Positions 11,690-22,070 of a stretch of DNA of 64,000 nucleotides are shown one piece after another. The position numbers were made by a program, and so were the translations under genes. The stretch lies in NCBI GenBank assembly GCA_015143295.1, contig CM026565.1:10972041-11036040 (forward strand), read 5' to 3'. Positions within the stretch are counted from its first letter, which is position 1. Every line of letters starts with the position of its first letter. The notes below the pieces were generated by a model, which did no database searches, was not told where the DNA came from, and saw only the letters and a program-made list of their open reading frames with translations. Source of the DNA: Tetracentron sinense (Eukaryota; Streptophyta; Magnoliopsida; Trochodendrales; Trochodendraceae).

Positions 11690-11900
11690 CTAGGGGTAAA
11701 GTTTATGTCCCCCCTTGTATTTTTTATGTGGTTTCTTTAGGGGTAAGGTTTTATGTCCCCCCCCCCCCCCCCCCCCCCCCCTTTTTCTCCTTTATTTTGT
11801 TTTGTTTGAGTCCTTTCAGGGGTAAGGTTTGATGTCCCCCCTGGAGTTTTGTAGGGGTAAGGTTTTATGTCCCCCCCATTTTTCATTTAATATTAATAAA
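11690..11900 (+). repeat. Tandem repeat in the LINE 3' UTR with poly-C runs
   Basis: Four copies of AGGGGTAAGGTTTTATGTCC followed by a C-run lie near 11692, 11739, 11818 and 11852. GGGG at the start and CCCC at the end of each unit can pair into short hairpins. The second copy has a C-run of more than 20 bases, where assembly length is unreliable. The A-rich tail follows at 11947. Confidence 0.8.
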
Positions 11901-11974
11901 CAGGTAGGGGTCTGCCAAACCCCCCACTCCTTCTGAGTGGCTTTTATTTAAAAAAAGAAAAAAAAAAAAAGGTT

Positions 11975-12722
11975 GCCAAAAATCCCAAAATATCTTAGGA
12001 AAATATCCCAAAATATCTCCCACGGTTGGTGGAAGAGTTTTGGGCTGTTACAAGGTCATTTTTGGCCATTTCAGGGCTGACTTGTCGACGAGTGACGCTC
12101 ACTCGTCGACTAGTGATGCTATGACAGGCTTGAGTTTTTCCCACTTTGGTATTTTGACCATAAATTTTGACTCGCTTATTGGATTTTGATGATTCAACTT
12201 GCGTTGGATTCGTCTTTCAAAGGGAAACAACTTTCATGGTTTGAAAAAATTCTTCTTTATTCATAGACAAAATTGTCCTTAAAGCTGACTGGTCTGAAAA
12301 TGGATTTCAGCAGCCCAGATTTTCAGCAGACTCATTTCTGGAAATTTGACGTTTGACCCATCCTCAACTCAAAATATGAAAAAGTGGTAAACATGAACCT
12401 CGAAGAGAGTTTCAATACCTTTCCAAAATTTTAAGAATCACTCGATTTTGATCAGCGGTGAGAATTCTAGAGCTCCCTCAAGTTGAGGGTATGTTTAGGC
12501 ATCCCTTTCTTTGACCTTTGGAGTATGTTATACTCTCATTTTTCATTTATCCCTAACCCCCAAAAATACTTTCCATACATATTTTGATTCATTAAAAACC
12601 TCATTTCATTATAAAACATGAACCCACAATTTCATTAAGGCTTTAGACCTTGAAGGCACTATTCACAGCACTATTCACACACTATTCACATGAACAGTGA
12701 ACCTAAATTTCGAGGCTCTACA
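11975..12722 (-). repeat. Solo LTR H, 5' part (in the inverted segment)
   Basis: On the minus strand the LTR starts TGTAGAGCCTCG at 12722. It contains the stem-loop box at 12156-12215 and a palindrome pair at 12081-12115, then AT-rich ATATTTTGGGAT repeats up to the LINE tail. The flank outside 12722 is CCCAT, the reverse complement of ATGGG. ATGGG also follows the LTR H 3' end at 19582. The 3' part of this LTR lies on the plus strand (15480-17027 and 19300-19582), so the two parts are in opposite orientation. Confidence 0.8.
12081..12115. repeat. CTCGTCGACGAG palindrome pair in LTR H
   Basis: The two near-perfect palindromes are CTTGTCGACGAGTG (12081-12094) and CACTCGTCGACTAGTG (12100-12115). 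The second differs by one base from the perfect 16-mer CACTCGTCGACGAGTG at 3006-3021 in the Copia LTR. Confidence 0.85.
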
Positions 12723-13025
12723 CCCATGATGCTCACATGCACTATGCACATGTAAGGGTGTATGATCAAGATGTCTCATAAGTAAAAGATCATAAGAAAA
12801 AGTTCATAAGTTTCATAAGTAAAAAGCTCATAAGAAAGATTCATAAGAAAGGAGAAATAAAGTTCATAAGAAAAGAAGAAAAAACTCACAAGTTAACAAG
12901 AATATGAAAGGATACTAGTGTACTAAGACCAGGTACGGGCACTGGTATCTGTTTCCAATAAGTATGAAAGGATGTTAGTGTACTATGACTAGGTATAGAG
13001 ACTAACATTTGTTTCTAAGTAAGTA
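12723..13025 (+). repeat. Base LTR, piece 3 (in the inverted segment)
   Basis: The segment starts with CCCATGATGCTCACATG, which resembles CCATGATGCTCACACG on the minus strand of base LTR piece 2 (about 19686-19701), then has CATAAG-rich sequence and two units of the base-LTR minisatellite (GACCAGGTACGGG...). These lie on the plus strand, opposite to pieces 4 and 5. The segment ends abruptly at about 13025 against LINE sequence. Confidence 0.7.
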
Positions 13026-13035
13026 TACGATTAGT

Positions 13036-13596
13036 TCATTCCTGATTATTGCACCACGTATATTTATTACCGATAAAACCAGCATCAATCAAGCCCAAAT
13101 CATTTATCATATTATTAAAATCCATGAGAGATTCAATATTAACATCTCTCCCTCCCAACTTTTCATCAGAACTAACAATAGCATTAAAATCTCCTCCAAT
13201 TAAAAAAGGGCCTACATAAGAAGCAAAACAAGAACAAAGATCCGACCAAAGAGATGTACGCTCCCTCCTATTACATTTAGCATAAATAAACCCACATTTG
13301 ATGGGAATAATACCAGATACGGAAACATCAACAACAATCATTTGGTCTGAAGAAGATATAAAGGATACATGGATATGATTCTTCCAAAACAACCAAATCT
13401 TAGGATGAGAATAATGTGATTCCATATGTTTATCCATGCCAATAAAATTACAAGCTTCATAGAGAGAATCAAAGTTCTTTTTTGGTTCCATAATAGCAGT
13501 GAGCAAAATATTATTAGAAGAAATTAATTGTTTTAATCTAGACTTAGAAGCTAAATTACCAATACCTTGAATATTCCATAGAAGAAAATTATTCAT
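13036..13596 (-). pseudogene. L1 ORF2 N-terminus: APE-type endonuclease
   Basis: The frame opens MNNFLLWNIQGIGN (catalytic Asn of the N-x-x-G block), has TAIMEPKKN in the place of the E-T/P block, then FIYAKCNRRER (Y-A), FLIGGDFNAI (G-D-F-N catalytic block) and a final GNKYTWCNNQE (T-W). Residues before the S-D-H block are missing here; that block occurs at about 9443 on the plus strand. It ends at a stop three codons before the proposed inversion breakpoint. The enzyme would nick target DNA for reverse transcription. Confidence 0.85.
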
Positions 13597-15391
13597 TATT
13601 AACGTTAATGGAATTAGTCGCCAAAGAGAGACCCGCAGATCTAGATCGAGTCATAATATCAGATGAGGGGATAATTTTGTTAGACTTGGTTTTCTTCTTA
13701 TATTCTAGTTGGTTATACGAAGAAAATATTTCTGATTTAAGCAGCTTATTGGAGAATTTTTCTCCTTCTTCCTTAAAATAATCCATATTCTTTAACAAAC
13801 AAGGTTCAAAATCCGAATGATATTCAACAGTTTGAGATTGTTCCCACAACATATTATCCATATTTAAATCCTCCCTTCTATTGGAATTTCCTTCAAGTGT
13901 GTAAATTAATTTTTTCCACATGTAATATTGGGGAGAAAAATGGAATCTAAATCTGGAATTTCTGCTGTTATTACTATTGAGAGCCTCAATTTCCGAGTTT
14001 GAAAGAATGCTAGTATTGTATACAACAGATCCCTTCTTGTTCGGAGCCATCACTGTTAATTCCTTGGTATTAGATTTGTCTAAGACACTATTAGAGATTG
14101 AAATAACTGGACGAATCGAGTCCTTCTCGGGTATCAAGTCATTGGAGTTATTCTCAATCCTTTCACTCGAAAATTTCTTATTAGATTCTATATCTACTAT
14201 TAGAATATCATATGGATTAGTAGGAGAGATCAAATCTGAATTTGAATGAATTAAAGTGGCCGTATTCTCTTGCATACCATTTGCCATTGGATCTTTCTGT
14301 GTGATGAAGGAAGATGATCCACCTGTTCTAGATATTTGATTTGAAACAACAGGGATTAGAGAATCTGAAATATCAATTACTAATACTTCCTTACCTTTCT
14401 CATTGGCAGCTATTATCTTTTCTTCAGAGCTCGTATTATTGCTAAGATTATCCTTCAACAGATCTATATGTGATAGCAATATAGAAGGTTCTAAAGTTTC
14501 CTCAAGATTTTTAGAAAGAGGGACTGGCTGTTTTGCAACCCATAACTTCTCAGACAACTTCTTACTATTTTCCCCATTCCCTGTATGGGCAGAAGTCGCA
14601 GGTCTAGATCTCCCTTTAGATCCCGGTTTGCAAGACATATCATCATGGCCCAATTTTTTACATAGAGTACAAAACCAAACCTTCTTCTTATACTACTCCA
14701 CAACTTGCCAACGTCCATGGTCCCCTATTCCCAACCAGAAACGGTCTGGGTTCTCCTTGAGCAAATCAATCTTAATACAAACTCTTGCTACACTCAGTCT
14801 AGAAAGTGATTTGGTAGCACCATCAATCCTTAGAACCTTCCTGAAAATACTGCCTATAGAGGTTAAAACAGACTCGTTGAAGAGATGAAGTGGTAGATTC
14901 GGAAAGCAAACCCAGATCAGCACTATCAAAGGTTCGGCCCCTGATAAGAATGAGGGTGTCCATTTAAAAAAATGAAATAAATATCCCTTGATGTATATAA
15001 CCTCCTTAAGCTAAATCATAAGAAAATCTGCTTCTTCAGAGAATCGAAATAAAAGATGTCTTGAATCTAAGATGCTGACTGAAAAAGCCATTCTTAGACA
15101 TTCAGTTTTCTTCATATGGGTCCTGATATCATCTAGAGAAGGTCTTCCATATGACCACTTCACCACCAAGGATAGGTTATGAGGAGCAGCTAAGGTTGAA
15201 GTTTCTTTCGCTGTGGAAAATAAGGCTGGTTCTCCACGAAAAGTTGATGTTGCTTTGATCAGTATTGATGGAGAAGAAGCCACAGCAGCGTTTTTCCTAC
15301 TATTTCCGCAAAGGATAGAGCAAGATCTGGTGGCCGGGAGGAGGAAACCCCCCCCCCCCCCTCCACCGCCGGCACCCCTAGGGTTTGCCAT
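13589..15391 (-). pseudogene. L1 ORF1 (gag-like RNA-binding protein), broken
   Basis: ORF1 starts at MANPRGAGG (15391), followed by a Gly run encoded by a C-run at about 15350-15362. The second part holds a DUF4283-like block (VARVCIKIDLLKENPDRFWL) and a CCHC knuckle of the form C-x2-C-x4-H-x4-C ending GHDDMSCKPGSKGR. The C-terminal 350 residues are Ser/Asn-rich and low in complexity. The reading frame shifts near 15000 and near 14690, so the protein is not made as one chain. LINE ORF1 proteins bind the element RNA. Confidence 0.75.
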
Positions 15392-15552
15392 AAACCCTAG
15401 CAAATCTCCCACAAATCTTTTGCTAACATGCACCTAAAATCTTTCCTTGCTATCTTGCACCTCCAGAGCAAATTTTTCTAGAATATCCCCAAAACAAAAA
15501 TACCCAAAATACCACTAGTAAATTATATTACGCATTTTTTCAACCTTTAGCC

Positions 15553-15560
15553 TATAAATA
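15553..15560 (+). promoter_or_regulatory. TATA box of LTR H
   Basis: TATAAATA in the context AGCCTATAAATAGGACC, about 50 bp upstream of a transcribed-leader-like sequence rich in GAAGAAGAAG. The same CCTATAAATAG context occurs in the solo LTR at 43207. Confidence 0.7.
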
Positions 15561-16269
15561 GGACCCCAAATTCGTGCCTTTTGGTTTACAAACCCAAAGC
15601 TTGGATTTGTGAGAGATTGAAGAAGAGAAGAAGAAGAAGAAAGTTGAGGTAGTTCAAGGGTGTTCTAAATTCATGTTTCCAGTCAAGGAGAGGTTCCCTC
15701 TTCACTGTTTTGGTTTTCTGAAGTTTGGATTTCATTCCCAAAGTGATTCTCAAGCTTGGAATTCTCCAAGGGAAATTTCTGCTCGTGTCTTTGGGAAAGG
15801 GATTTTGGTTCTAGCTTCCTCAAAGCTTGGATCTTGTTCCTCAAACTTGTTTTCATTCTACAAACGTGTAAAAACATCCTTTTTAAGGTAGATACACTCT
15901 ACTAAATCATTTTGCTATGAATTGTTAATGAATAGTAGAAATTGAATTGTATTCGTGAATGGTATTGGTTTTACTATTACGTTTAAAGGTTTCTATGGTT
16001 ATTGAATTGCTCATAAGGTTATATGAACTCAAAGAATGGTTGTAACTCAAAGAATGGTTTTGATTAAAGAATGGATTTTGCTAGAAAAAAAAAGGATGTG
16101 TTTTGATCAAAGAGGGATTTTCTCAAAGCATGGGTTTTTCTCAAAGTATGGTTTTGCTCAAAAGGGTATGCTCAAGTATTGTTTTGCTCAAAAGGGTATG
16201 CTCAAGTATTGTTTTGCTCAAAAAGGGTTTTTCTCAAGGTTTTACTTTGCTCAAAGATTGGATTTGGAT

Positions 16270-16650
16270 TCAAGGGCTTAGGCATTGCTTGTAAAGTATT
16301 GGCTTGATTTTCGGACTCAAGGAAGTTTACCTCTTTGCTTGTAAAGTATTGCTTTGATTTTTGGACTCAAGGGAGTCTACCTCCTTGCTTGTAAAGTATT
16401 GCTTTGTTTAGAACTCAAGGGAGTCTACCTCCTTGCTTGTAAAGTATCGCATTGTTTTGAACTCAAGGGAGTTTACCTCCTTGCTTGTAAAGTATCGCTT
16501 TAATTTTCGTACTCAAGGGAGTTTACCTCCTTGCTTGTAAAGTACCGCTTTGTTTTGAACTCAAGAGTGTTCTTAAGAGACCACCTTGCTTGTAAAGTAT
16601 CGTTTCGTTTTGAACTCAAATGTGTTTACCACCTAACTTGTAAAATATCA
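16270..16650. repeat. LTR H minisatellite, 48-50 bp unit
   Basis: About seven copies of a unit containing ACTCAAGGGAGTTTACCTCC, TTGCTTGTAAAGTAT and a GCTTTG tail; starts include 16315, 16365 and 16413. CTCAAGGGAG can form a small stem. A second short array of TGCTCAAAAGGGTATGCTCA-like units lies just upstream (16120-16250). Confidence 0.85.
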
Positions 16651-17239
16651 CTTTGTTATCGGTTTTGCGAATCACTCTAAGTTTCGGGTTGTTATGGCTC
16701 AAGTATATGTTTAGTAAAATACTCAACGATATGTGCCTTGTAAAGAAATGCTCACATGTTATCTGTTTTATGAACTGCTCTAAGTTATATTCTCACTCCG
16801 CTTTGCTTTCGCCTGTTTTACTATGATGTGTGCATATGCTATCATTGATGTTTATAGTATCGCTATATAGTAGTTTGTATACACTGAGTATTCCATGCTC
16901 AGCCAAATTGTTGACTTCGGTAGGTTCTATGGATGCACATGCTCCTGAGCCTTGGATAGAGGAGGAGTACTACGAGCCATAGTCTGCCATGGATCATTAC
17001 CAGGATGATGGAGCTCTAAATAGGAGGCCCTATCTAGACCCTGGACATTTTCATCTTTAATGAATGGCACTCTCGTAGCTAATTGGCCGTTTCATAGTGT
17101 AATTAATAAATAAGAGAGAAATCGGAATTCTAAAACGTCATTTGAAATGTGCGTTTTCGAGAGACGAATCCAACGCAAGTTGAATCATCAAAATCGGACG
17201 AGCGAGTCAAAAGATATGGCCAAAACAGTTCGAGACCAG

Positions 17240-17432
17240 TCAGAACTTTACCGATCGCTCGGTCCATGGAGCGATCGATCGGTCCAAAACCGATCGATCG
17301 GTAGCTATCGCACGGTCAGAAATTTTGTATGGGGAAATTTTCCAGAGAGTGAGTTTTTGACCGGTCGATGGTCAATAACACCGATCGATCGGTAGGCAAC
17401 CGATCGATCGGTCATAACCACCGATCGCTCGG
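17240..17432. repeat. ACCGATCGATCGGT palindrome array
   Basis: Perfect 14-bp ACCGATCGATCGGT lies at 17289-17302, with two more perfect copies in 17380-17420 and several one-mismatch copies (ACCGATCGCTCGGT). The array has about eight copies in under 200 bp and lies just downstream of the stem-loop box. Confidence 0.9.
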
Positions 17433-18394
17433 TCTTCGTGTTTTTCAGAATTTTCATTAAGGGCTTTTTCATCTTTTGGGTTTAAACCCTTACCCATAAG
17501 GGCTTGCCCGAGCCTTTAGGACTTCATTCACAGCACTTAAGGGATTTTGAGAGATAGAGAGAAAGGAGAAGGGGATTTGCAACTAGGGTTTTCCATTAGA
17601 GAAGGAATCAAAGGGTTTAAGAACCCTAACTCACCCAACTCGTTTGCTTCAAGTTCAAGGTTCAAGCTCGTGTGGGGTTCCCTTCTCAAGCTAGGGCAGC
17701 ACTCTCTACGGTATTTTCAAGAGGGTTTCCTACCCAATCAAGTATAGTTTGAGTAAGGGCTTTCTTCTTCCAGTTGGAGTTTAAATCAAGGTCTACCCAG
17801 ATCAAGCTTCGATTCAAAGCTGAGTACACTCTACTAACTGGTTCTTAGCAATAATCTAGTTTTCCCCTTTGACATTATGATGTTGGTCTTGTATCTTCCT
17901 ACTTGAAATGTGCTATACTTCCTAAACCTAAACAAGTAAATGTGAATGTGGGGTTGTATGTATGAATGGTGGATGTAGAGGCGATTGGATGCCGTTGGAC
18001 GTGGTGAAATGTGGGTATGGAAAATGGTGGAAGGGCACTCTATGAATAATGAACATACTTGGATGTTGTGTTGGAAATTTATGCGCTAAAAAGGGGAAAT
18101 AAAACTACTAAAATGTTGCACACTGGATGTTTGATAATATGCCTAAACTAAGAATAAATGAAATTGATAAAGGAAATGGATGTAAGCTTTATGTAATTAT
18201 TCTTGTAAATGATGACTTGACCAAATGCCATGTTGATCACCTAAATGCTTACATGTTATACTATGAATTGAAATATGATGCGATATCCCTCTTGTTACAC
18301 GTGTCCCCATGATTGTCACTATTGGCACGCCCACGAGCACACATGCATGCATGAAACCGGGTTTTTCAAGATTGTATTATACATGTTGAATCAA

Positions 18395-18601
18395 GAAATG
18401 GAACAAGAACATGACAAGGAGGTTGGTAGCCCAAGGAAGGGTGCTAGCCTCTGGCTCACAAGAGAAATGGAACAAGAACATGACAAGGAGGTTGGTAGCC
18501 CAAGGAAGGGTGCTAGCCTCTGGCTCACAAGAGAAATGGAACAAGAACATGACAAGGAGGTTGGTAGCCTAAGGAAGGGTGCTAGCCTCTGGCTCACAAG
18601 T
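18395..18601. repeat. Three tandem 69-bp units
   Basis: Units start GAAATGGAACAAGAAC at 18395, 18464 and 18533 and are almost identical, so the duplication is recent. Because 69 is divisible by three, both strands show long open frames over it; these are not genes. Confidence 0.95.
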
Positions 18602-19299
18602 ATACAAGTCAAGAACAAATCAAGACATGAAATACAAGATAAGACACGACACACATACATGATTTGACCGAGACACGAAAAAGGTTTCCGAGACATGAGT
18701 TTTACCGAGGTTTTTGCATTCATACACGCATGTCAAGATATGGCTATGTATCTTATGCTTTCACTATTGCTTTAAATTAATATCTTGTATTGCTCACTGT
18801 TGTTATGCTTTCGCTATTGTTATGGTTAGCTAGTAGTTTGTACTCGCTGAGTATTCCATGCTCAGCCGTACTTTTATGTCGGTAGGTACTGTGGATGTCC
18901 TCGACCCCGACCCTTGGGTCGAGGAAGAGTATGTAGAGGAGAGGGAGCCACCTATCCCATGGCAGTCTCAGGAGGATGGGGACTTGGATGTGTGGCCATA
19001 CCTCGACTACTGTTGAGAGGAGAGGGTTAGAGAGTTTCTTTTTGTATTTTGGTAGGTGGGCATGTCCACCTTTACTTTGATTGTAATTGGTATATGTTAA
19101 CTTGGAATACTATTTGGAGTTATAGAAGAAAAGAAAAAGTTGGCTTATGCTTCTGCACTTATGTTTAGTTTCCGCGCTCTGATTATCATTGTATTATATT
19201 ATGTTTAGCCTCTTGCATTACAGGATGGTTTGACAGGTACACGTAGTCACCTCTAAAGTATCCCTTAACTCCTAGGGGGTATTTTGGGGGGGCGCGACA

Positions 19300-19582
19300 C
19301 CCTATCTAGACTATTGTTGAGTGATGTGAGGGAGAGGGTTGTGTATTTTGAAAGTGGGGAATGTCCACTTTAGACTTTATATTTTGTATAATCGGTTGGT
19401 TCGGACTTGGTAAACAAATCGCAGGTTTATGTTATAGAAAAATTTTCAGGTTCGCCTTTTAGTATGCCTTGTATGCTCTTGCAGGATGGTATATTCGCCT
19501 TATGTGTCATGATAGGATGGTATGACACGGCGGTCACGAGCCAAAAGTCTCCTAACTCCTAGGGGGATTTTGGGTCGTCACA
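19300..19582 (+). repeat. Solo LTR H, 3' end
   Basis: This continues LTR H after the inserted solo LTR and ends CTAACTCCTAGGGGG...GGTCGTCACA at 19582. The next five bases, ATGGG (19583-19587), are the 3' target duplication. The partner duplicate lies as CCCAT at 12723-12727. Confidence 0.85.
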
Positions 19583-20181
19583 ATGGGAATCATAGAAAGC
19601 CTTTAACATTATCACATGCCCATAGAATTTCAGTCATAGAGAGGAGTACTTGTGCTTAGAGTACTTGTGAGCATCATAGGATACGTGTGAGCATCATGGA
19701 GTAATTATGAACATCATAGTAATCATAGAAAGCATTTAAAACATGGAGACATACGCATGAAATTTCATTCATAGCATGGACGTACATGTACATGGGTTAC
19801 TTAGCCTTATTCCATGCACAACATACTTTACGATTCATACTTAATACAAACCCACTTTAATCTAACATAGTCCATAATGATAGTTTACAAAGAATAAGGT
19901 CATATTCCTTGATTTCATTTCGTTTGCACATGGCTAATTGGTAGAGTGTGTCTACACTCTTTCTATAAAAACTCATCTCTTAAATCTTACTTAACCTACA
20001 TGAAACCTAACAAAACCATCTAGGAGAGAGTAGTTATACTCTCTTTACCAAAACTCATCCTTCTTCACTTTCCTTTGCATTAATGAATGATGACCTTGTT
20101 AATAAGTGAAGGATATCTACCCTTTCTAATTAAAAATCATGCCTCAATACTTGAAATCATAACATGGTAGATGATATAATG
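19583..20181 (-). repeat. Base LTR, piece 2
   Basis: Minus-strand sequence rich in CATGATGCTCACA-like words and AGAGTGTAGACACACTCTACC motifs. It joins base LTR piece 3 across the ATGGG duplication of LTR H, and base LTR piece 1 (39239 onward) across the TAATG/TAGTG duplication of the Tekay-like element. No gene is seen. Confidence 0.65.
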
Positions 20182-22053
20182 TGTAGAACCCCGAATCTGC
20201 ATTTCACTAAGTAGTGAATAGTATGTGAATAGTGCTCAAGTGTGGTTTTGTGCACTAATGGGCCTTATGTTAATATGTGTATTTGGATTTATGGCGTGCA
20301 TGTTTTAATAAGTTTATATATCCTTAAGGAGCGTGTTTTAAGCATTAAAGGTGTTAGAAATAGGATTAGAGAAGATTCAAGTAGTGAAAACAAGGTTTCA
20401 CAGCAAAACAGGGGACCACCGATCGCTCGGTGATAACCTCCGATCCACCGGTCTTAAACCGATCACTTGGAAGCTATCAAATGGTTAACTTATTTGTATG
20501 GAAAAAAATTCCAGAGAGGGTTTTTTCAACCGATCGACCGGTTGAAACCACTGATCATTCGGTCAGTCACCGATCGCTCGGTCTATACCACCGATCGATC
20601 AGTCATACGCAGATTTTCTTCATTAAGGGTGTTTAAGACTTTAGCCACTACCCTTTGCCTATATAACAGCTGGGTTTGTGCCTTAGGGTTTCAAAAACCC
20701 TTTGTGCATTATTTTAAGAGATTTTGAGAGGAAGAAGAAGGAGAGAAGCTAGGTGTTGCTCAAAGCTTGAAGGGAGATCAAGATCTTCATTCCTTTTGGT
20801 GTTTCTCAACAAAGAACTCAAGGTTCTTCACTTGTTCCAAACCTTTGGAATCAAAATCACTGATTTCACCAAGGTAGATACACTCTACTACCAATCTTGT
20901 AACACTAATACTTACCACTTGTTTTTCTTCTTGTTCTATACTATATATCTCTTGTCTGCTATGGTGTGAATGGTTATATTTATATACTTGGATGTAAGCT
21001 ATCACCATTATGCATTCTATGTGTTGGTGTAAATGCCTCTAAGGGTTTTTGGGTGTTTAGACATGATATTACTCTCATATGTTCATATGCTTGCATGTCC
21101 CGCATGAACCGATGTTTTACATGGATTTCCTCAATGCTACTAAAAGGGTTTTCGAACAAATGACTTATATAAATGATTCTAAGCAACTCCATGATTTGTC
21201 TAAGATCGGTTCACAAGCTCAAAAGGATCATACTAAACTCACAAGAACTCTATGATAAGCTCTAAGATTGGTTCATAAGCTCTAAGGATCATAAATACAA
21301 ATGCTCTAAGATCTCTATGTTTTGCTCTATGGATATGCTCTATGATATTGCTCTATGTCTCTACGGATCATAAACGACTCTAAGAAACTCCAAAAACTCT
21401 ATGAACTCACAAGGCTATGATTATCGCATGACTCACACGGTTTTGGCTTCGGATTTCATCAGATGTACTATTCACGGTTTCTACGCTTTGATATGCCTTA
21501 AAGGTTTCATTCTCCATGACTCGCATGCTCTATGCTATTATTGCTTTATTGTTAGTAGCTTGTATACGCTGAGTATTCCACGCTCAGCCGATATTTGTTA
21601 TCATCGGCAGGTGCTCGGGTTTCATTTGACTTATGTGGTATGAAGTCTTGGGTAGAGGAAGAGTACTTCGACCCGGAGCCTTCCATGGACCACTACCAGG
21701 ACAATGGTTCGTTAGATAGGTGTTGTGACTTCGATTTCTATTGATCGTCTTAGAAAGATACATGATATTTTGTTAAGTGAGAGTAGGACTTGTCCACTCT
21801 ACATCTTGGATACATACAGTTGTATTTTGTTGGTTCATACTTGGACCAAGTAATAGGAGTATTAGTTATGTTTTTAGCTTCAGCTATGTTAGTTATATTT
21901 GGCTTCCGCTATTCATTGTAAATCGTTTCCGCTATGTATGTTGTGGACTCTGACAGGTTTCCATGTGTGCCTTATGTATCATATTGGAGGTACGATACGG
22001 CGGTCACGATTCAAAGTATCCCTACCTCCTAGGGGATATTTTGGATCACGACA
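20182..22053 (+). repeat. 5' LTR of the Tekay-like element
   Basis: Bounded by TGTAGAACCCCG and GGATCACGACA, 1872 bp. It lacks the stem-loop box but has the palindrome array (20418-20606), TATATAA at 20660-20666, AAGGTAGATACACTCTACTA at 20870-20889 and the GCTGAG/CTCAGC hairpin at about 21570-21590. Confidence 0.9.
20418..20606. repeat. ACCGATCGATCGGT-type palindrome array in the 5' LTR
   Basis: About seven degenerate copies such as ACCGATCGCTCGG and ACCGATCGACCGGT. The word is the same as in the solo LTRs at 17033 and 23415, although the surrounding LTR sequence differs. Confidence 0.85.
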
Positions 22054-22057
22054 GACT

Positions 22058-22070
22058 TGGTATCAGAGCT
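22058..22070 (+). other. Primer-binding site (initiator tRNA-Met type)
   Basis: TGGTATCAGAGCT starts a few bases after the LTR end, in the same position as in the other Tekay-like elements. Confidence 0.9.

Larger units (their letters stand above)
9377..11974 (+). mobile_element. L1 LINE, 3' half (inverted relative to its 5' half)
   Basis: A plant L1 (RTE/L1-clade non-LTR) segment begins inside the endonuclease domain (RLDRVLFSSEW at about 9384) and runs to an A-rich tail at 11947-11973. In order: endonuclease end plus linker (to about 9730), a jump that removes the reverse-transcriptase palm including the FADD region, RT thumb and zf-RVT-like region (about 9750-10960), RNase H (11160-11560) and a 3' UTR. 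The matching 5' half lies on the other strand at 13026-15480, ending within a few codons of where this half begins. Several stops and at least one frameshift make it inactive. Confidence 0.85.
13026..15480 (-). mobile_element. L1 LINE, 5' half
   Basis: On the minus strand, from about 15480 down, come a short 5' UTR, ORF1 (gag-like, with a Gly run, DUF4283-like domain and CCHC zinc knuckle) and the start of ORF2 (APE endonuclease up to KYTWCNNQE). It stops at about 13034, where an intact L1 would continue to the RLDRVL block found at 9384 on the other strand. The element therefore appears to be one LINE split by an inversion and not two independent truncated copies. Both halves are inactive. 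Confidence 0.8.
15480..17027 (+). repeat. Solo LTR H, middle part
   Basis: This continues LTR H downstream of the LINE insertion. It has a TATA box (15553-15560), the AAGGTAGATACACTCTACTA block at 15885-15904, a minisatellite (about 16270-16650) and the conserved hairpin GCTCAGCC region at 16880-16905. A younger solo LTR interrupts it at 17033-19299, flanked by CCCTA. The LINE 5' boundary is approximate (15440-15490). Confidence 0.75.
17033..19299 (+). mobile_element. Solo LTR (Tekay-like family) inside LTR H
   Basis: This 2267-bp LTR begins TCTAGACCCTGG, a changed form of TGTAGAGCCT, and ends GGGGGGCGCGACA. Both flanks are CCCTA (17028-17032 and 19300-19304). It holds the stem-loop box (17163-17222), palindrome array (17240-17432), a 3 x 69 bp tandem repeat (18395-18601), the hairpin block (18845-18868) and the terminal CTAACTCCTAGGGGG. 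It closely resembles the minus-strand solo LTR at 23415-25677, including the array of ACCGATCGATCGGT words. Confidence 0.85.

Noticed and set aside
15213-15437. Proline-rich open frame on the plus strand
   Set aside because: It is antisense to the glycine run of LINE ORF1, caused by a C-run.
9377-15480. L1 twin priming as the cause of the opposed LINE halves
   Set aside because: Twin priming puts the inverted 5' part directly upstream of the 3' part. Here the inverted partner lies beyond the A-tail, with LTR sequence between, and the LTR H duplicates are inverted as well.
18275-18723. Long open frames on both strands with a repeated 23-residue motif
   Set aside because: They are produced by three copies of a 69-bp tandem repeat inside a solo LTR. 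There is no family match and no codon bias.
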